DNA from: Closterium sp. Naga37s-1
Lineage: Eukaryota; Streptophyta; Zygnematophyceae; Desmidiales; Closteriaceae
Assembly (NCBI GenBank): GCA_947471745.1
Contig: CANJKZ010000952.1
Span: 1,656,001 to 1,720,000 of the forward strand
Direction of reading: 5' to 3'
Length of the DNA: 64,000 bases
The notes below the pieces were generated by a model. The model did no database searches, was not told the DNA's origin, and saw nothing but the letters and a program-made list of their open reading frames with translations. Shown here piece by piece: positions 56,501 to 63,962 of the stretch. A program made the position numbers and the translations under genes. How positions within the stretch are numbered: position 1 is the first letter of the stretch; every line of letters starts with the position of its first letter.

Positions 56501-59500
56501 AGTTTGGTGTTGCAAAATTCACCACCACCATCCGAATGGAGGCGCTTGACCTTGGTGCCAAAGGTGGTATGTGCCTGGTTAATCCATGCCATGATGGCCT
56601 CTGGAGCTTCAGCCTTAGTGTGGAGGAGGTGCACAGAGACGTAGCGAGTGTGGTCATCAACTATAAAAAGGAAATAGCGATGGCCACCTCGTGCGGCAAC
56701 CGGGGCAGGGCCCCAGACATCCATGTGCACTAGATTCAATGGGGCTGCTGCTACGGTTGGTGAGGCAGGGTGGGGCTGTTGGCGTAGCTTGCTCTTGGTA
56801 CAGTCAAAGCACGTGGGAGCGGGCGAGTCAGGTGGTGGAGGAAGTGAGGCTGGCAGGCCGAGAAGAAGCTTCTTGGAGGCCATGTCAGCAAGCATGCGGA
56901 AGTTTGGGTGCCCGAGCCGATGGTGGTAGAGGACGGTCGGGTTAGAGAAACTGCGACATGAGCATGGCAGGATAGCAGCCTGTGCTTGGGTGGTTGACAC
57001 CTGTGGGATAGGTACACTCAGCGTGTAGAGGCCGCTGCAGTTGAGGGTGAAGCGAGCTAAGACCTTGTTGGTGAGTGGGTCAATGATGTCACAATAGTCC
57101 TTGTATTCCGAGATTATGGTGCGGAGCCCAGCCTCCTGAAGTTCCTTTTGGGCCAATAGATTGTGGCGTAGTGAGGGCACGCACATGCCAGTGACATTGC
57201 CGGATGGGAATGCGGGGCATGGGACAGTGGACGAACCCTTGGCACAAGTGGTGAAGCTTGAATCAGCTCCCAAGAGAAGAATGAGTTTAGAGTAGGGTTT
57301 GAAGGAGAGTGTCTTCTTGAGCACTGTGTGAGTGGCACCGTGAATTCTATGTATTGTGGTGCTTGTGATGAGCCGATGTATTGGGAGCTTGCTTCATTAA
57401 TCATGGCAGTGCCACGGAACAGCAAGTTGATCGCACATCAGCAGGAGCACTATACTAGCACTAGCCGAAGCGGGGTCCTGGACCTCATCTAGGTTGGCCT
57501 TACGAGGGCGCATCCAGTTCGGCGGCTTCTTGTCGAATCTGTTGATGGCGTACCATTCGTCGTCTTTCTTCTTGAAGCACGTAGCAAGGGGGTGGTTGGT
57601 GCCACCACACACTTGTCTCTTGCGGTTACCATACTTGACGACGTAGGTGCACGGAGGGAAGCGGTTGCGCTGGAAGGGTGCCGAGGCGACACCTGCTTGA
57701 GGCACGGGAGCACGGAGGGCGTAAGCCTTGGCTTGAGCCGTGGAGTCTTTCTCGGCAGAGAGGAGGGCGGAGGAGACCTTAGTAAAAGTGAGGTCTTCCG
57801 CCGAGGATGTGAGGAGCATCTTCCTCGTGACTTCGTATGCCGAGGTGAGGCCAACAAGAAGGGCGGCTTCAGGAGCTTGTTCGGGGAAGACTATACCCAG
57901 CTCCTTGAGTTCGTCATGAATGGTCTGCACTTTGGCAATGTAGTCGGCCATTCCCGAGCAATCCTCAAGGCGGACCTGGAACATGCTGGGGATGAGAATG
58001 GCAACTCCGACTGCCGTCTTGTTCATGAAGTGATCCTGGAGATACTTCCAAATGGCGTTGGAGGTGGAATAGTTGTGGAAAGTGTTGACAAGTTCGGGAG
58101 GGGTGGAGCCGATGAAGACGCTGATGATAGCAGCATCGGCCTTCTCCCATTTGCGGTATTTGTCAACAGCTTCCTCGTACACCTTCATGTCAGCATCACT
58201 TGCAGGATCGGTTGGTTCACTGGGGAGAGGGGGTTGTTTTCCCTTGCCACGGTTGAGAAGGGCGTCCTTGGGGTCCAATCCTTGCACGTCACGGCTCAGG
58301 AGGTGCTTGTCAACCCCGTAGCTCCATGCCTTGAAGTTGAAGCTAGTGCCGTCGGCTTCAAGGCGGAGTGGGGTGATGGGGTTGACGAAAGTGGACGAGG
58401 TGAAGGCCATGATGAAGAACCCCTTTGTGTCTCGCGCGAAGCGCCGCTCTTAAGTCACCGATAGGAACTTGAGGTTTAGGGTTTCCGAAGGAGAATTTGA
58501 AGGACTTGAGGTTTAGGGTTTACGCAAGAGAATTTTGAGGTTTAGGGTTTCCGAAGGAGAATTTGAAGGAAACTCCGATTTCAGAATTATCGATTAACTG
58601 CTAACCCTGATCCCCCCCGCCCCTGTCCCTCAGCTTCGCGGCTTCGCTGCTACACGGCTGCTCAGCTGCGCGGCTGCACCTATTCAGCTGCGGGGCGATA
58701 GAAGTGCCGTTGCGGGGCGACGGGCGGCGGCCTGAAGTTGACGCTGCAGGGCGACGGGCGGCAGCCCGACGAGAAGCTGTAGGGCGACGGGCGGCGGCCC
58801 GACGAGAAGCTGCAGGGCGACGGGCGGCGGCCCGATGAGAGCTGCAGGGCGACGGGCGGCGGCCCGACGAGAAGGAGAAATGGCGGGGAGCGAGTTTGAC
58901 GGAAAAGCACAGTTAGTGAAACCGCCGACGATGCGCTTACCAGAGAAGTCGCGGAAGTCGTTGAGATGGTAGGGAGAGTGGCGCGGGAAAATTTCCGGCC
59001 ACAAATGTCGCGAATCACCGGCGACGGGATTGATGGCGGCTACGCCGAAGAATGCGGGAAAAGAGTCCGCGGAGATAGGAGGATCACGATACGCGTGTGC
59101 GGTTGAAACGCTCTGATACCATGTCAAAATTTGAGCTTAGAATCCATACATTAGTAATGAGCTCAAGGCTCTTTAAGTACATCGGAAATGGGCAAGGCAA
59201 GGATGGGGAGAGAATCGGGGGCAATCCTAGGGGATTGGGGGTAATCCCAAGGCAATCTCCAATTGGTGGGTTGGAGATTGCTTGGAGATCACATTTGGGT
59301 TTGGTTGGGATGTGGGTGTACAGCCAACCAACACAAAGTGCACACTACACTAGGATATAAAAGTGCAAGTACAAAATGTGAGATTGAGGGCTAACACTGA
59401 CACTCCCCTCCCCTCCCCTCCCCCCCACCAGCTCCTCATCTCGGCCATCAGCAGCCCCGCCTCTCTCTCCTCGCTCGCCTCCACCTTCGCCTCGGACCAC

Positions 59501-62500
59501 GCCGATCACCAGTCCACGCTCATCATCACGCTCCTCTTCTTCCCGCCGGGCGGCGACGGCAGCTGGTACCCGCGAGACACCCCTCAGGCCATTCGCAACG
59601 CCCTCACCTCACGGGACATTGCCGTGCGCGTTGCTCTCGGCAACTTCGGGCTGTTTCAGGTCGCGGGATTTTACGGCCCCGCGCGTGAGTCTGGTTCCAT
59701 GCTTTTGTCGGCACGCCTGATGATGCGTTTGTTTGATCTGAATTATTCCAAGCTTGGTAACCACCTCGTTGCTGTTTCGAGTCACGTGGTTCTACGGCCC
59801 GGCACGTGAGTCTGGTTTTGAGTTTTTGTTTGTGCGCGTGATCATGTGATCATGTGATCATGTGATCATGTGATCATGTGATCATGTCATCATGTCATCA
59901 TGTGATCATTAGATCATGTGATCATGTGTGAGTTGAATTATTCCAACCTTGGTAACCACCCCTTCACTGATCATTGGCGGTTGTCTCCGTTTCTATCATC
60001 TGCATACTTTCCCTTTTTGTGGGTATCCCTCCTCTGCTTCCCCCCTTTAACCCTCTCGTGTCTCTTGAGTTTTGACCTGCACTTGCGTATCCATCCCTTT
60101 CTCTCCTTCCAAATGGAGCCTACAATCCTTCATCACAGAAGATTGCGTCTGGGCCGAGCACAGCACAGGTGCCATTGTGGCCGTCTCATTGTCCTCACTT
60201 GTCTCTTCTGTCTTCTCCATCACCTCCGTTTCCTTTGATCCTCTCCTTCCACGTGCAGCCTACAACCCCCCATCGCAGCAGCAGGCCTCGTCCGGGCTGA
60301 GCACGGGCGCCATCGTGGCCATCTCAGTGTGCTGCGCTGCTGTTGCCATCGCCCTCATTGTGGCTCTGCTCATGCGCCCCTGGGAGAAGCGAAGTGAGTG
60401 GTTTTCTGTTCGACTCAGATTTCGATTCTGTTGTCATAACTCTCATGGAGAAGAGTGGTGAGAGTGTGGAGAGAGGTGGTAGTGAAGAGAAGGTGAGGGA
60501 AGGGGAGAGGAAAAGGAAAGGTGAGAGGAAGGAGACTTGGGAGAGGGAGGGAGGACAGAGGTGGGTGGAAGAAAAGGGGTGAACAGGATTCTAAGGAGGA
60601 CATTGCTGTGCCTACACACTGCAGTGACGTGGTCATTGCACTCCCATTTTGTTCGACGTCTGAAACTCCAAAGTGCTTCACTATAGTTTCACCAAGTCCT
60701 CAAGTCTCAGAGTCATTGCAACAGTACACAGCGCATGAAAACAATTAAAGCTACTAGACTTATGACATTCTGCACAATTTGGTGTATAACTCCCGACTTC
60801 ATCGTTTTTCCCAAGTTAACGTTTTCAATCACTGCGTGCAGCTCACACGACTGATATAGACTTACACCGCCCGAAAGCAGACTCTTAAGGCTAAAAACTG
60901 ACGGGTTTTCAGCCTTGAAGGTATTCGGAGCAGGTCGGGATGTCGTTTTGAACCAAGACGGTTTCAAGATGTCAGATTCTGTGTAGCAAATATATATATA
61001 TATATATATACCACAGATAAGCCTCGGGGCTAAAGTTATACTTTTTAATGAGCCTTGGGGCTATAACAAAAAAAACGAATAACCCCCCTCTTCCCTCCCC
61101 AAAACAAAAAATCCAAACAACTAGAGGCCCCTAGGGGCCTTTATCTGGCGGAGTACGGTGTGTGAGGTAGAGAACAATTGGGCATGGCGCATGTGGCTAG
61201 AGGGAGGCCAATCCTCACAGACTGACAACCCTCTTTCCACTTACCAATTATTCCACCCTGTTGCCCCTTCAGTTGCTCTTGCTGTTATGTTTAAGTGAAA
61301 TCTCGCGATTTTCATTTGTGTTACGGGCACTGGAGTGCACCTAACAGGCTGTAAATCCTTTCATCCATTCATCAGCTCGCACCCATGTTTCTCCAATCCC
61401 CTCTCACCATTTCATCCTCTCACGGCAGGGTGGTGCAATGCGGAGCACGAGGCAACTTCACCTGCATCACTCTTATTGACCTTCCCTTCACCCCGTCCCC
61501 CCCCAAGGGTGGGTGGTGCAATGCGGAGCACTCGTTGACCTTCCCCCCCACCCACCGCCCCTCCATCCCTCTCATCCATTCATTGCCCTCACACCCATTC
61601 ACCACCCCGTCCCCCAACCAGGGTGGAGCCATGCGGACCACAAGGCCTTGGAGGGCATGACCCTGCAGCACGCCCGCCGCTACTCACCCACCCTCCGCGC
61701 CTCGATCCGTTCACCCTTTCATCGCCCTCTCCCACTCATTCCCCCACTCTAACCCAGGGTGGAGCCATGCAGACCACGAGGCACTGGAGGGTATCACCCT
61801 GCAACACACCCGTTGAGCTTCCCCCCCGCCCCTTGCTCCTTCATCCCCCTCTCACCCCTCATGGTGGAGCCATGCGGACTACGAGGCGCTAAAGGGCATC
61901 AACCTGCAGCATCCTCGTTAGCCTTTTCCCCCACGCCCCGCCTCCATCCCTCTCACACGTTCATCTCCCCACCCAGGGTGGAGCAACGCGGACTACGAGG
62001 CCTTGGAGGGCATCACCCTGCAGCACGCGCGGCGCTACTCGCTGCGACAGCTGGCAGAGGCCACCAACGGCTTTGATGACTCGGCCGTGCTGGGAGAGGG
62101 AGGATTTGGCAAGGTGGGTGTGAGAGGGCAAGGTAGGTGTGAGAGGGCAAGGTAGGTGTGAGAGGGCAAGGTAGGTGTGAGAGGGCAAGGTAGGTGTGAG
62201 AGGGCAAGGTAGGTGTGAGAGGGCAAGGTAGGTGTGAGAGGGCATGGGAGAGCATGAGATGAGACGGCATGGGAGGGCATGAGATGAGACGGCATGGGAG
62301 GGCATGAGATGAGACGGCATGGGAGGGCATGAGATGAGAGGGCATGAGAGGTGGGAAGGATCGCTGCGACAACTGGCAGAGGCAACCAACGGCTTTGACG
62401 ACTCGGCAGTGCTGGGCACGGGTGGTTACGGCAAGCTCAATCTCTGCGGCCAAATCCTGAGGCATAGCGCATTTTCCCCGTTGCTTCTCTCTCCTCTCCA

Positions 62501-62672
62501 TCCATCTCATTTGCTGTTCTTTATTATCTTGTCCCAAGCAATTCGTTTTTCCCCTTCCCCGTTTGTGCATTGCTGCTAATTAGCTTCGAGCTCCCTTCCC
62601 TATGCACGTCGCCAAGTCACGTCTATACATGACATTCTAATAAGGTATACTATTCCCTTATGTGCCTCAAAT

Positions 62673-62706
<34 letters not shown>

Positions 62707-63962
62707 GTCCGCCCCGTCCCATACCATGGCACTTTCACTGAAGAGCTGGTATATCTATTCTGAGGCGCCTCCATGATCTGCTATTTGAGTTCAGTCGGAA
62801 ACGATGCTTCCCTTCCCCCCGTCGGTCCTACCCTACCCCAGGTGTACCACGGCATTCTCAACGGCGAGTCGGTGGCGATCAAGAAGGCAACGGAGAAGAA
62901 GCATCGGCATGATGAGGTGTACGAGGGCGTTTCCAGAAATGTACCTCTCGTATACCCCAGGTGTATCACGGCATTCTCAACGGCGATTCGGTGGTGGTAA
63001 AGGCGGTGATAGAGAAGCATCGGCATGGTGGCTTTCTCAGGAATCTCTCGTATGATTGCTTCGCTTGCCCTTTACCAGGTGTACCACGGCATTCTCAACG
63101 GTGAGTCGGTGGCAGTAAAGAAAGCGACGGAGAGAAGCATCGCCATGCTTCCCCTTCCCCCATCGGTCCTACCTTCCCCTATCGGTCCCACACGCGTCCC
63201 CCCCCCCCTCCCCCCCATCAGGTGTACCACGGAATTCTCAACGGCGAGTCGGTGGCGGTAAAGAAAGCGACGGAGAAGCATCGGCATGCGGGGGTGGATT
63301 TCAAGAACGAGATCGAGATGCTGACGGCGGTGTCACACGGCAACCTGATGAAGCTCACCGGCTTCTGTGTGGAGAAGGACGAGCAGCTGCTCGTGTTCGA
63401 ATTCATGGAGGGGGGGGCGCTGGACGCCTGGATCAAAGGTTGGTTGCTATTGGATGCAGTGCGGTTGTGTGCGGTTGGATGCGGTTGGGTGTGTGGAGCA
63501 AGGGCGTGCTTCTGTGTGGAGAAGGAGGACCGGCTGCTGGTGTTCGAGTTCATGGAGGGGGGGGCTCTGGACGCCTGGATCAAAGGTGGGTTGCCATTGG
63601 ATGCAGTGCGGTTGTGTACGGCTGGTTAGGTGTGTGGAGCAAGGTTTGACACCACTTGATTTTGCCTTAACCCTTGTTGGAAGCATTTGTGTGTAATGTC
63701 CTGTACTTTTTTTCAATTCTGTTAAACACTACCTTGAATGCCAAACGGCAGGCAAGACAGGGCGCGTTCTAACATGGAAGGAGAGAATTCTTCTTTCTTT
63801 TCAATCAGTCTGCTTACCACTGCCTTAATGAATGGCATTGCAGGTAAGACGGGGCGTGTTCTATCGTGGAGGGAGAGGATGCGGATTGCTCTTGATGCGG
63901 CGAGTGCGCTGCACTACTTACACAAGGAGATGAGGCCCGGCATCATCCACCGCGATATCAAG
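44373..63962 (+). CDS. LRR receptor-like kinase gene, 17 exons visible, incomplete at both ends
   Basis: Exons: 44373-44526, 45543-45614, 45757-45831, 46265-46477, 46873-46941, 47536-47604, 49504-49572, 50168-50239, 50548-50622, 51024-51095, 52071-52211, 52578-52890, 59432-59684, 60259-60393, 61977-62113, 63222-63438, 63844-63962. All junctions are GT-AG and every phase agrees, giving 2255 nt of continuous coding. Order: LRR N-terminal cap, about 12 LRRs (mostly one per 69-75-bp phase-2 exon), a Cys-rich juxtamembrane region, a transmembrane helix and a kinase with [12 protein letters not shown] and IIHRDIK. The order and juxtamembrane Cys pattern recall plant LRR-VIII-1 kinases such as Arabidopsis At5g49760/49770. 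The signal peptide exon and kinase C-lobe are outside or unseen. Introns hold Copia-F, a candidate MITE, minisatellites and many exon echoes. Confidence 0.85.
44611..45234 (+). repeat. Five decaying tandem echoes of RLK exon 1
   Basis: Partial copies of the exon 1 end (GGCTGGCATCAAGTGCGACA...GCTGAGAT plus the GTGAG donor) occur at about 44611-44667, 44747-44800, 44904-44956, 45044-45101 and 45185-45234, spaced by roughly 140-155 bp. Divergence grows to the right and the last is badly degraded. Each keeps a GTGAG donor but most lack a clear acceptor, so they are probably not spliced in. No palindrome separates them. Confidence 0.8.
45543..45831 (+). CDS. RLK exons 2 and 3: LRRs 1-2
   Basis: Exon 2 (45543-45614) encodes [24 protein letters not shown] and exon 3 (45757-45831) encodes [25 protein letters not shown]. 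Both are phase 2 to phase 2 with GTGAG donors and TCAG acceptors, the usual one-LRR-per-exon plan. Confidence 0.83.
46015..46745 (+). repeat. Echoes of RLK exon 4 on both sides
   Basis: Upstream partial copies start at about 46018 (frameshifted) and 46154 (cut off at the palindrome at 46185). Downstream tail copies at about 46515-46611 (intact frame and donor) and 46650-46745 (with an in-frame TAG) repeat [16 protein letters not shown]. The real exon lies between them at 46265-46477. Confidence 0.8.
46265..46477 (+). CDS. RLK exon 4: three LRRs in one 213-bp exon
   Basis: Encodes [42 protein letters not shown] and [20 protein letters not shown]. It is 3 x 71 bp with the same phases as the single-LRR exons, suggesting loss of two introns or local duplication. 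Confidence 0.83.
46873..46941 (+). CDS. RLK exon 5: LRR
   Basis: Encodes [23 protein letters not shown]; 69 bp, phase 2 to 2, acceptor ACAG and donor GTGAG. Confidence 0.82.
47110..47966 (+). repeat. Intron region of palindrome-spaced direct duplications around exon 6
   Basis: The clearest case: 66-bp copies 47806-47871 and 47901-47966 flank a 24-bp perfect palindrome (47871-47894). 49-bp copies 47110-47158 and 47185-47233 flank a 20-bp palindrome (47158-47177). GACTTTCCACYCGCTTT copies flank the one at 47429-47446 and precede the one at 47464-47483. Exon 6 and its partial copy at 47752-47795 flank the one at 47734-47750. Palindrome consensus TTTTGAGNCGNCTCAAAA. Confidence 0.85.
47536..47604 (+). 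CDS. RLK exon 6: LRR
   Basis: Encodes [23 protein letters not shown]; 69 bp, phase 2 to 2, donor GTACG. Partial echoes lie at about 47236, 47382 and 47752. The exon could be missed by gene finders because it lies within duplicated sequence. Confidence 0.72.
48148..48861 (+). repeat. 20-bp minisatellite, about 35 copies
   Basis: Head-to-tail units of CACATCTAGTTTCTACATGT with few variants (GCATCTAG; one 19-bp unit near 48260). It lies in the intron between exons 6 and 7. There are no unique spacers, so it is not a CRISPR array. Confidence 0.95.
49095..49380 (+). repeat. CTGCTGCTCGTCACCTG tandem repeat in an RLK intron
   Basis: Mixed units of 15-21 bp (GTCACCTGCTGCTGCTC, with or without TGCTC) fill about 285 bp shortly before exon 7. 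They give artificial Cys/Leu/Ser/Ala-rich ORFs in all frames. Confidence 0.9.
49504..49572 (+). CDS. RLK exon 7: LRR
   Basis: Encodes [23 protein letters not shown]; 69 bp, phase 2 to 2. Directly downstream a palindrome (49605-49625) is followed by a partial copy of the exon middle (CCTTCCCCTCCACC...). Confidence 0.83.
50168..50239 (+). CDS. RLK exon 8: LRR
   Basis: Encodes [24 protein letters not shown]; 72 bp, phase 2 to 2, donor GTAAGC. The LRR consensus is weak (Pro-rich), but splice sites and phase fit. Confidence 0.75.
50267..50428 (+). repeat. (CATC)n microsatellite, about 40 units
   Basis: A pure tetranucleotide repeat in the intron between exons 8 and 9. Both strands read open as HPSI or MDGW repeats; these are not genes. 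Confidence 0.97.
50548..50622 (+). CDS. RLK exon 9: LRR, with an upstream palindrome-spaced echo
   Basis: Encodes [25 protein letters not shown], phase 2 to 2. A partial copy (CACAGGCTCCATCCC...CTATTCTGGGAG) at 50458-50491 precedes the palindrome at 50496-50516, and the matching part of the exon is 50569-50602. Confidence 0.82.
50685..50925 (+). repeat. CCCCATGCATGCA-type tandem repeat
   Basis: Units of about 10-14 bp (GCGCCCCATGCATGC, ACCCCATGCCTTGC) fill the intron after exon 9 and create Cys/His/Pro-rich false ORFs. Confidence 0.9.
51024..51095 (+). CDS. RLK exon 10: LRR
   Basis: Encodes [24 protein letters not shown]; 72 bp, phase 2 to 2, donor GTGAG. Confidence 0.83.
51200..51630. mobile_element. 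Candidate hAT-like MITE in an RLK intron
   Basis: A 431-bp segment is flanked by the 8-bp direct repeat CCGAGTGG (51192-51199 and 51631-51638). It has a short terminal match CTATGT / CTACGT and a longer inverted pair CGTCCAGACGCAG (51239-51251) / CTGCGTCTGGACG (51615-51627). An 8-bp TSD is typical of hAT elements. It has no coding capacity. The inner sequence has many GACGC words. Confidence 0.55.
52071..52211 (+). CDS. RLK exon 11: two LRRs
   Basis: Encodes [20 protein letters not shown] and [27 protein letters not shown]; 141 bp, phase 2 to 2, acceptor TTCCAG and donor GTGAG. This ends the LRR stack. Confidence 0.84.
52428..52485 (+). repeat. Echo of the start of RLK exon 12
   Basis: CAGGCTTTTCAACAATGATCT with following sequence repeats the acceptor and the first 50 or so bases of exon 12 (LFNNDLC), then diverges. 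Two acceptors in tandem could allow alternative splicing, but this copy soon loses the reading frame of the real exon. Confidence 0.75.
52578..52890 (+). CDS. RLK exon 12: last LRR and Cys-rich juxtamembrane region
   Basis: Encodes [18 protein letters not shown], then [23 protein letters not shown], ...[53 protein letters not shown]. Seven cysteines lie between the last LRR and the membrane, followed by a YxxxL-rich segment like the ectodomain end of plant LRR-VIII-1 kinases. It enters in phase 2 and leaves in phase 0. Confidence 0.83.
52913..53150 (+). repeat. Two echoes of the end of RLK exon 12
   Basis: After a degraded palindrome (52913-52931), GAGCAGAACAGAAGATCTCC...GGCCGCAAGTGAG (about 52935-53005) repeats the exon 12 end and donor. 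A second copy at about 53077-53145 has TAG (53092-53094) exactly where exon 12 has CAG. Another palindrome-like TGAGTCATCTCA lies at about 53151. Confidence 0.75.
53691..54685 (-). pseudogene. Copia-F RT C-terminus and RNase H
   Basis: The minus strand reads [33 protein letters not shown] (YVDD has become YIAD), [12 protein letters not shown], then in shifted frames [29 protein letters not shown] and finally [43 protein letters not shown], ending at 53691. At least two frameshifts. The RT active site is damaged, so this element is dead. Confidence 0.8.
54686..55320 (+). repeat. 3' part of a Copia-E LTR inside Copia-F RT
   Basis: From GGGTGTGGTTGACC to the terminal CA the sequence matches 33190-33853 with clear divergence. 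The left part of the LTR is missing and there is no target duplication. About 150 residues of the RT fingers/palm are missing between the two flanks, so it replaced coding sequence rather than inserting cleanly. Confidence 0.85.
55321..57324 (-). pseudogene. Copia-F protease remnant, integrase and start of RT
   Basis: The protease region shows [11 protein letters not shown] where a DSG/DTG site is expected. The integrase finger is [13 protein letters not shown]...CFDC and the core is [18 protein letters not shown] and [12 protein letters not shown]. After a frameshift near 56270 the C-terminal domain ([12 protein letters not shown]...[33 protein letters not shown]) and a Pro/Ser-rich linker follow. 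RT begins with [14 protein letters not shown] and stops at the Copia-E LTR fragment. The integrase catalytic triad appears present. Confidence 0.82.
57397..58410 (-). CDS. Copia-F Gag, intact frame
   Basis: 337 codons from [29 protein letters not shown], with the copia gag/UBN2 pattern ([62 protein letters not shown]). It has the extended knuckle [25 protein letters not shown] (C-x13-C-x4-H-x4-C). It ends in TAA after a frameshift relative to the protease, so the last 20 or so residues may not be original. Gag would form particles; it is the best-preserved gene of this element. Confidence 0.86.
   Translation of the reverse strand: MAFTSSTFVNPITPLRLEADGTSFNFKAWSYGVDKHLLSRDVQGLDPKDALLNRGKGKQPPLPSEPTDPASDADMKVYEEAVDKYRKWEKADAAIISVFIGSTPPELVNTFHNYSTSNAIWKYLQDHFMNKTAVGVAILIPSMFQVRLEDCSGMADYIAKVQTIHDELKELGIVFPEQAPEAALLVGLTSAYEVTRKMLLTSSAEDLTFTKVSSALLSAEKDSTAQAKAYALRAPVPQAGVASAPFQRNRFPPCTYVVKYGNRKRQVCGGTNHPLATCFKKKDDEWYAINRFDKKPPNWMRPRKANLDEVQDPASASASIVLLLMCDQLAVPWHCHD
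58411..59121 (-). repeat. Copia-F leader: TTTAGGG-containing and GC-rich tandem repeats
   Basis: GAGGTTTAGGGTTTCCGAAG-type units occur three times at about 58468-58565. Units of about 38 bp on CGACGGGCGGCGGCCCGACG occur about five times at 58715-58875. The primer site TGGTATCAGAGC is at 59110-59121. The TTTAGGG words are isolated in each unit and are not a telomere. Confidence 0.75.
59432..59684 (+). CDS. RLK exon 13: juxtamembrane ectodomain
   Basis: Encodes [22 protein letters not shown]...[57 protein letters not shown]. It corresponds to the region between LRRs and membrane in LRR-VIII kinases, which ends in a similar FGPY-type motif. Its acceptor CCACCAG is 29 bp from the end of Copia-F, so the polypyrimidine tract is partly the target-site repeat. 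Phase 0 in, phase 1 out. Confidence 0.82.
59733..59965 (+). repeat. Echoes of the RLK exon 13 end and an ATCATGTG repeat
   Basis: GTGGTTCTACGGCCCGGCAC plus GTGAGTCTGG (to about 59812) repeats the exon 13 end with its donor. About ten GATCATGT units follow at 59838-59930. GAATTATTCCAANCTTGGTAACCACC is itself duplicated at about 59738 and 59935. Confidence 0.75.
60107..60190 (+). repeat. Echo of RLK exon 14
   Basis: AGCCTACAATCCTTCATCACAG...GAGCACAGCACAGGTGCCATTGTGGCC resembles the exon 14 start with many changes and loss of frame. It lies about 150 bp upstream of the real exon. Confidence 0.7.
60259..60393 (+). CDS. RLK exon 14: transmembrane helix
   Basis: Encodes [46 protein letters not shown]. 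One hydrophobic helix of about 23 residues (AIVAISVCC to ALLM) is followed by a basic stop-transfer sequence. Phase 1 in and out. Confidence 0.85.
61427..61919 (+). repeat. Five upstream echoes of RLK exon 15
   Basis: Partial copies of the exon 15 start, CAGGGTGGAGCAATGCGGAC and variants, occur at about 61427, 61507, 61619, 61758 and 61863. Several include the upstream AG acceptor and the following CTTGGAGGGCATCACCCTGC. They differ from the real exon at 61977 by substitutions and truncation. Confidence 0.8.
61977..62113 (+). CDS. RLK exon 15: start of kinase domain with P-loop
   Basis: Encodes [45 protein letters not shown]. FxxxxLxxATNxFxxxxxLGxGGFGxVY is the classic start of plant RLK/Pelle kinases. 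Phase 1 in, phase 0 out. Confidence 0.88.
62114..62442 (+). repeat. 19-bp and 25-bp tandem repeats and a downstream echo of exon 15
   Basis: About six 19-bp units of GTGAGAGGGCAAGGTAGGT (62114-62240) start at the exon 15 donor, so each carries GT-rich donor-like words. Four 25-bp units of CATGGGAGGGCATGAGATGA-type follow (to about 62345). At 62358-62442 an echo reads [24 protein letters not shown], open in frame but with Thr and Tyr in the P-loop. Confidence 0.82.
62842..63155 (+). repeat. Three upstream echoes of RLK exon 16
   Basis: Copies beginning AG/GTGTACCACGGCATTCTCAA at about 62842, 62961 and 63079 repeat the first 70-85 bp of exon 16 ([19 protein letters not shown]) before losing frame. 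Each has its own acceptor, so alternative acceptor use is possible in principle. Confidence 0.82.
63222..63438 (+). CDS. RLK exon 16: kinase N-lobe
   Basis: Encodes [21 protein letters not shown], then [47 protein letters not shown]. It carries the invariant Lys (VAVKK), the helix C Glu (NEIEML) and the hinge ([10 protein letters not shown]). Phase 0 in, phase 1 out. A tail echo with donor lies at about 63508-63586. Confidence 0.88.
63844..63962 (+). CDS. RLK exon 17: kinase catalytic loop start
   Basis: Encodes [39 protein letters not shown], including the HRD motif with catalytic Asp; HRD with preceding Arg marks an RD kinase. Donor GTGTG. An upstream echo (GGCAAGACAGGGCGCGTTCT) lies at about 63752. 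The activation loop and C-lobe lie beyond the window. Confidence 0.87.

Larger units (their letters stand above)
53386..59402 (-). mobile_element. Copia-F, full-length Ty1/copia element inserted antisense in an RLK intron
   Basis: LTRs of 282 bp (53386-53667) and 281 bp (59122-59402) differ by a handful of bases and are flanked by the target duplication CTCCC (53381-53385 and 59403-59407). On the minus strand TGGTATCAGAGC, a perfect plant iMet primer site, follows the right LTR, and CGTCTATGGGGGG precedes the left LTR. It lies only 29 bp upstream of exon 13. Coding is degraded by frameshifts, a protease active-site change and replacement of much of the RT by a Copia-E LTR fragment. It lacks the GGGCCCACC leader box. 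Confidence 0.95.

Noticed and set aside
58466-58565. Telomere-like TTTAGGG repeats
   Set aside because: Each TTTAGGG is a single word within a longer tandem unit of the Copia-F leader; no continuous array exists.
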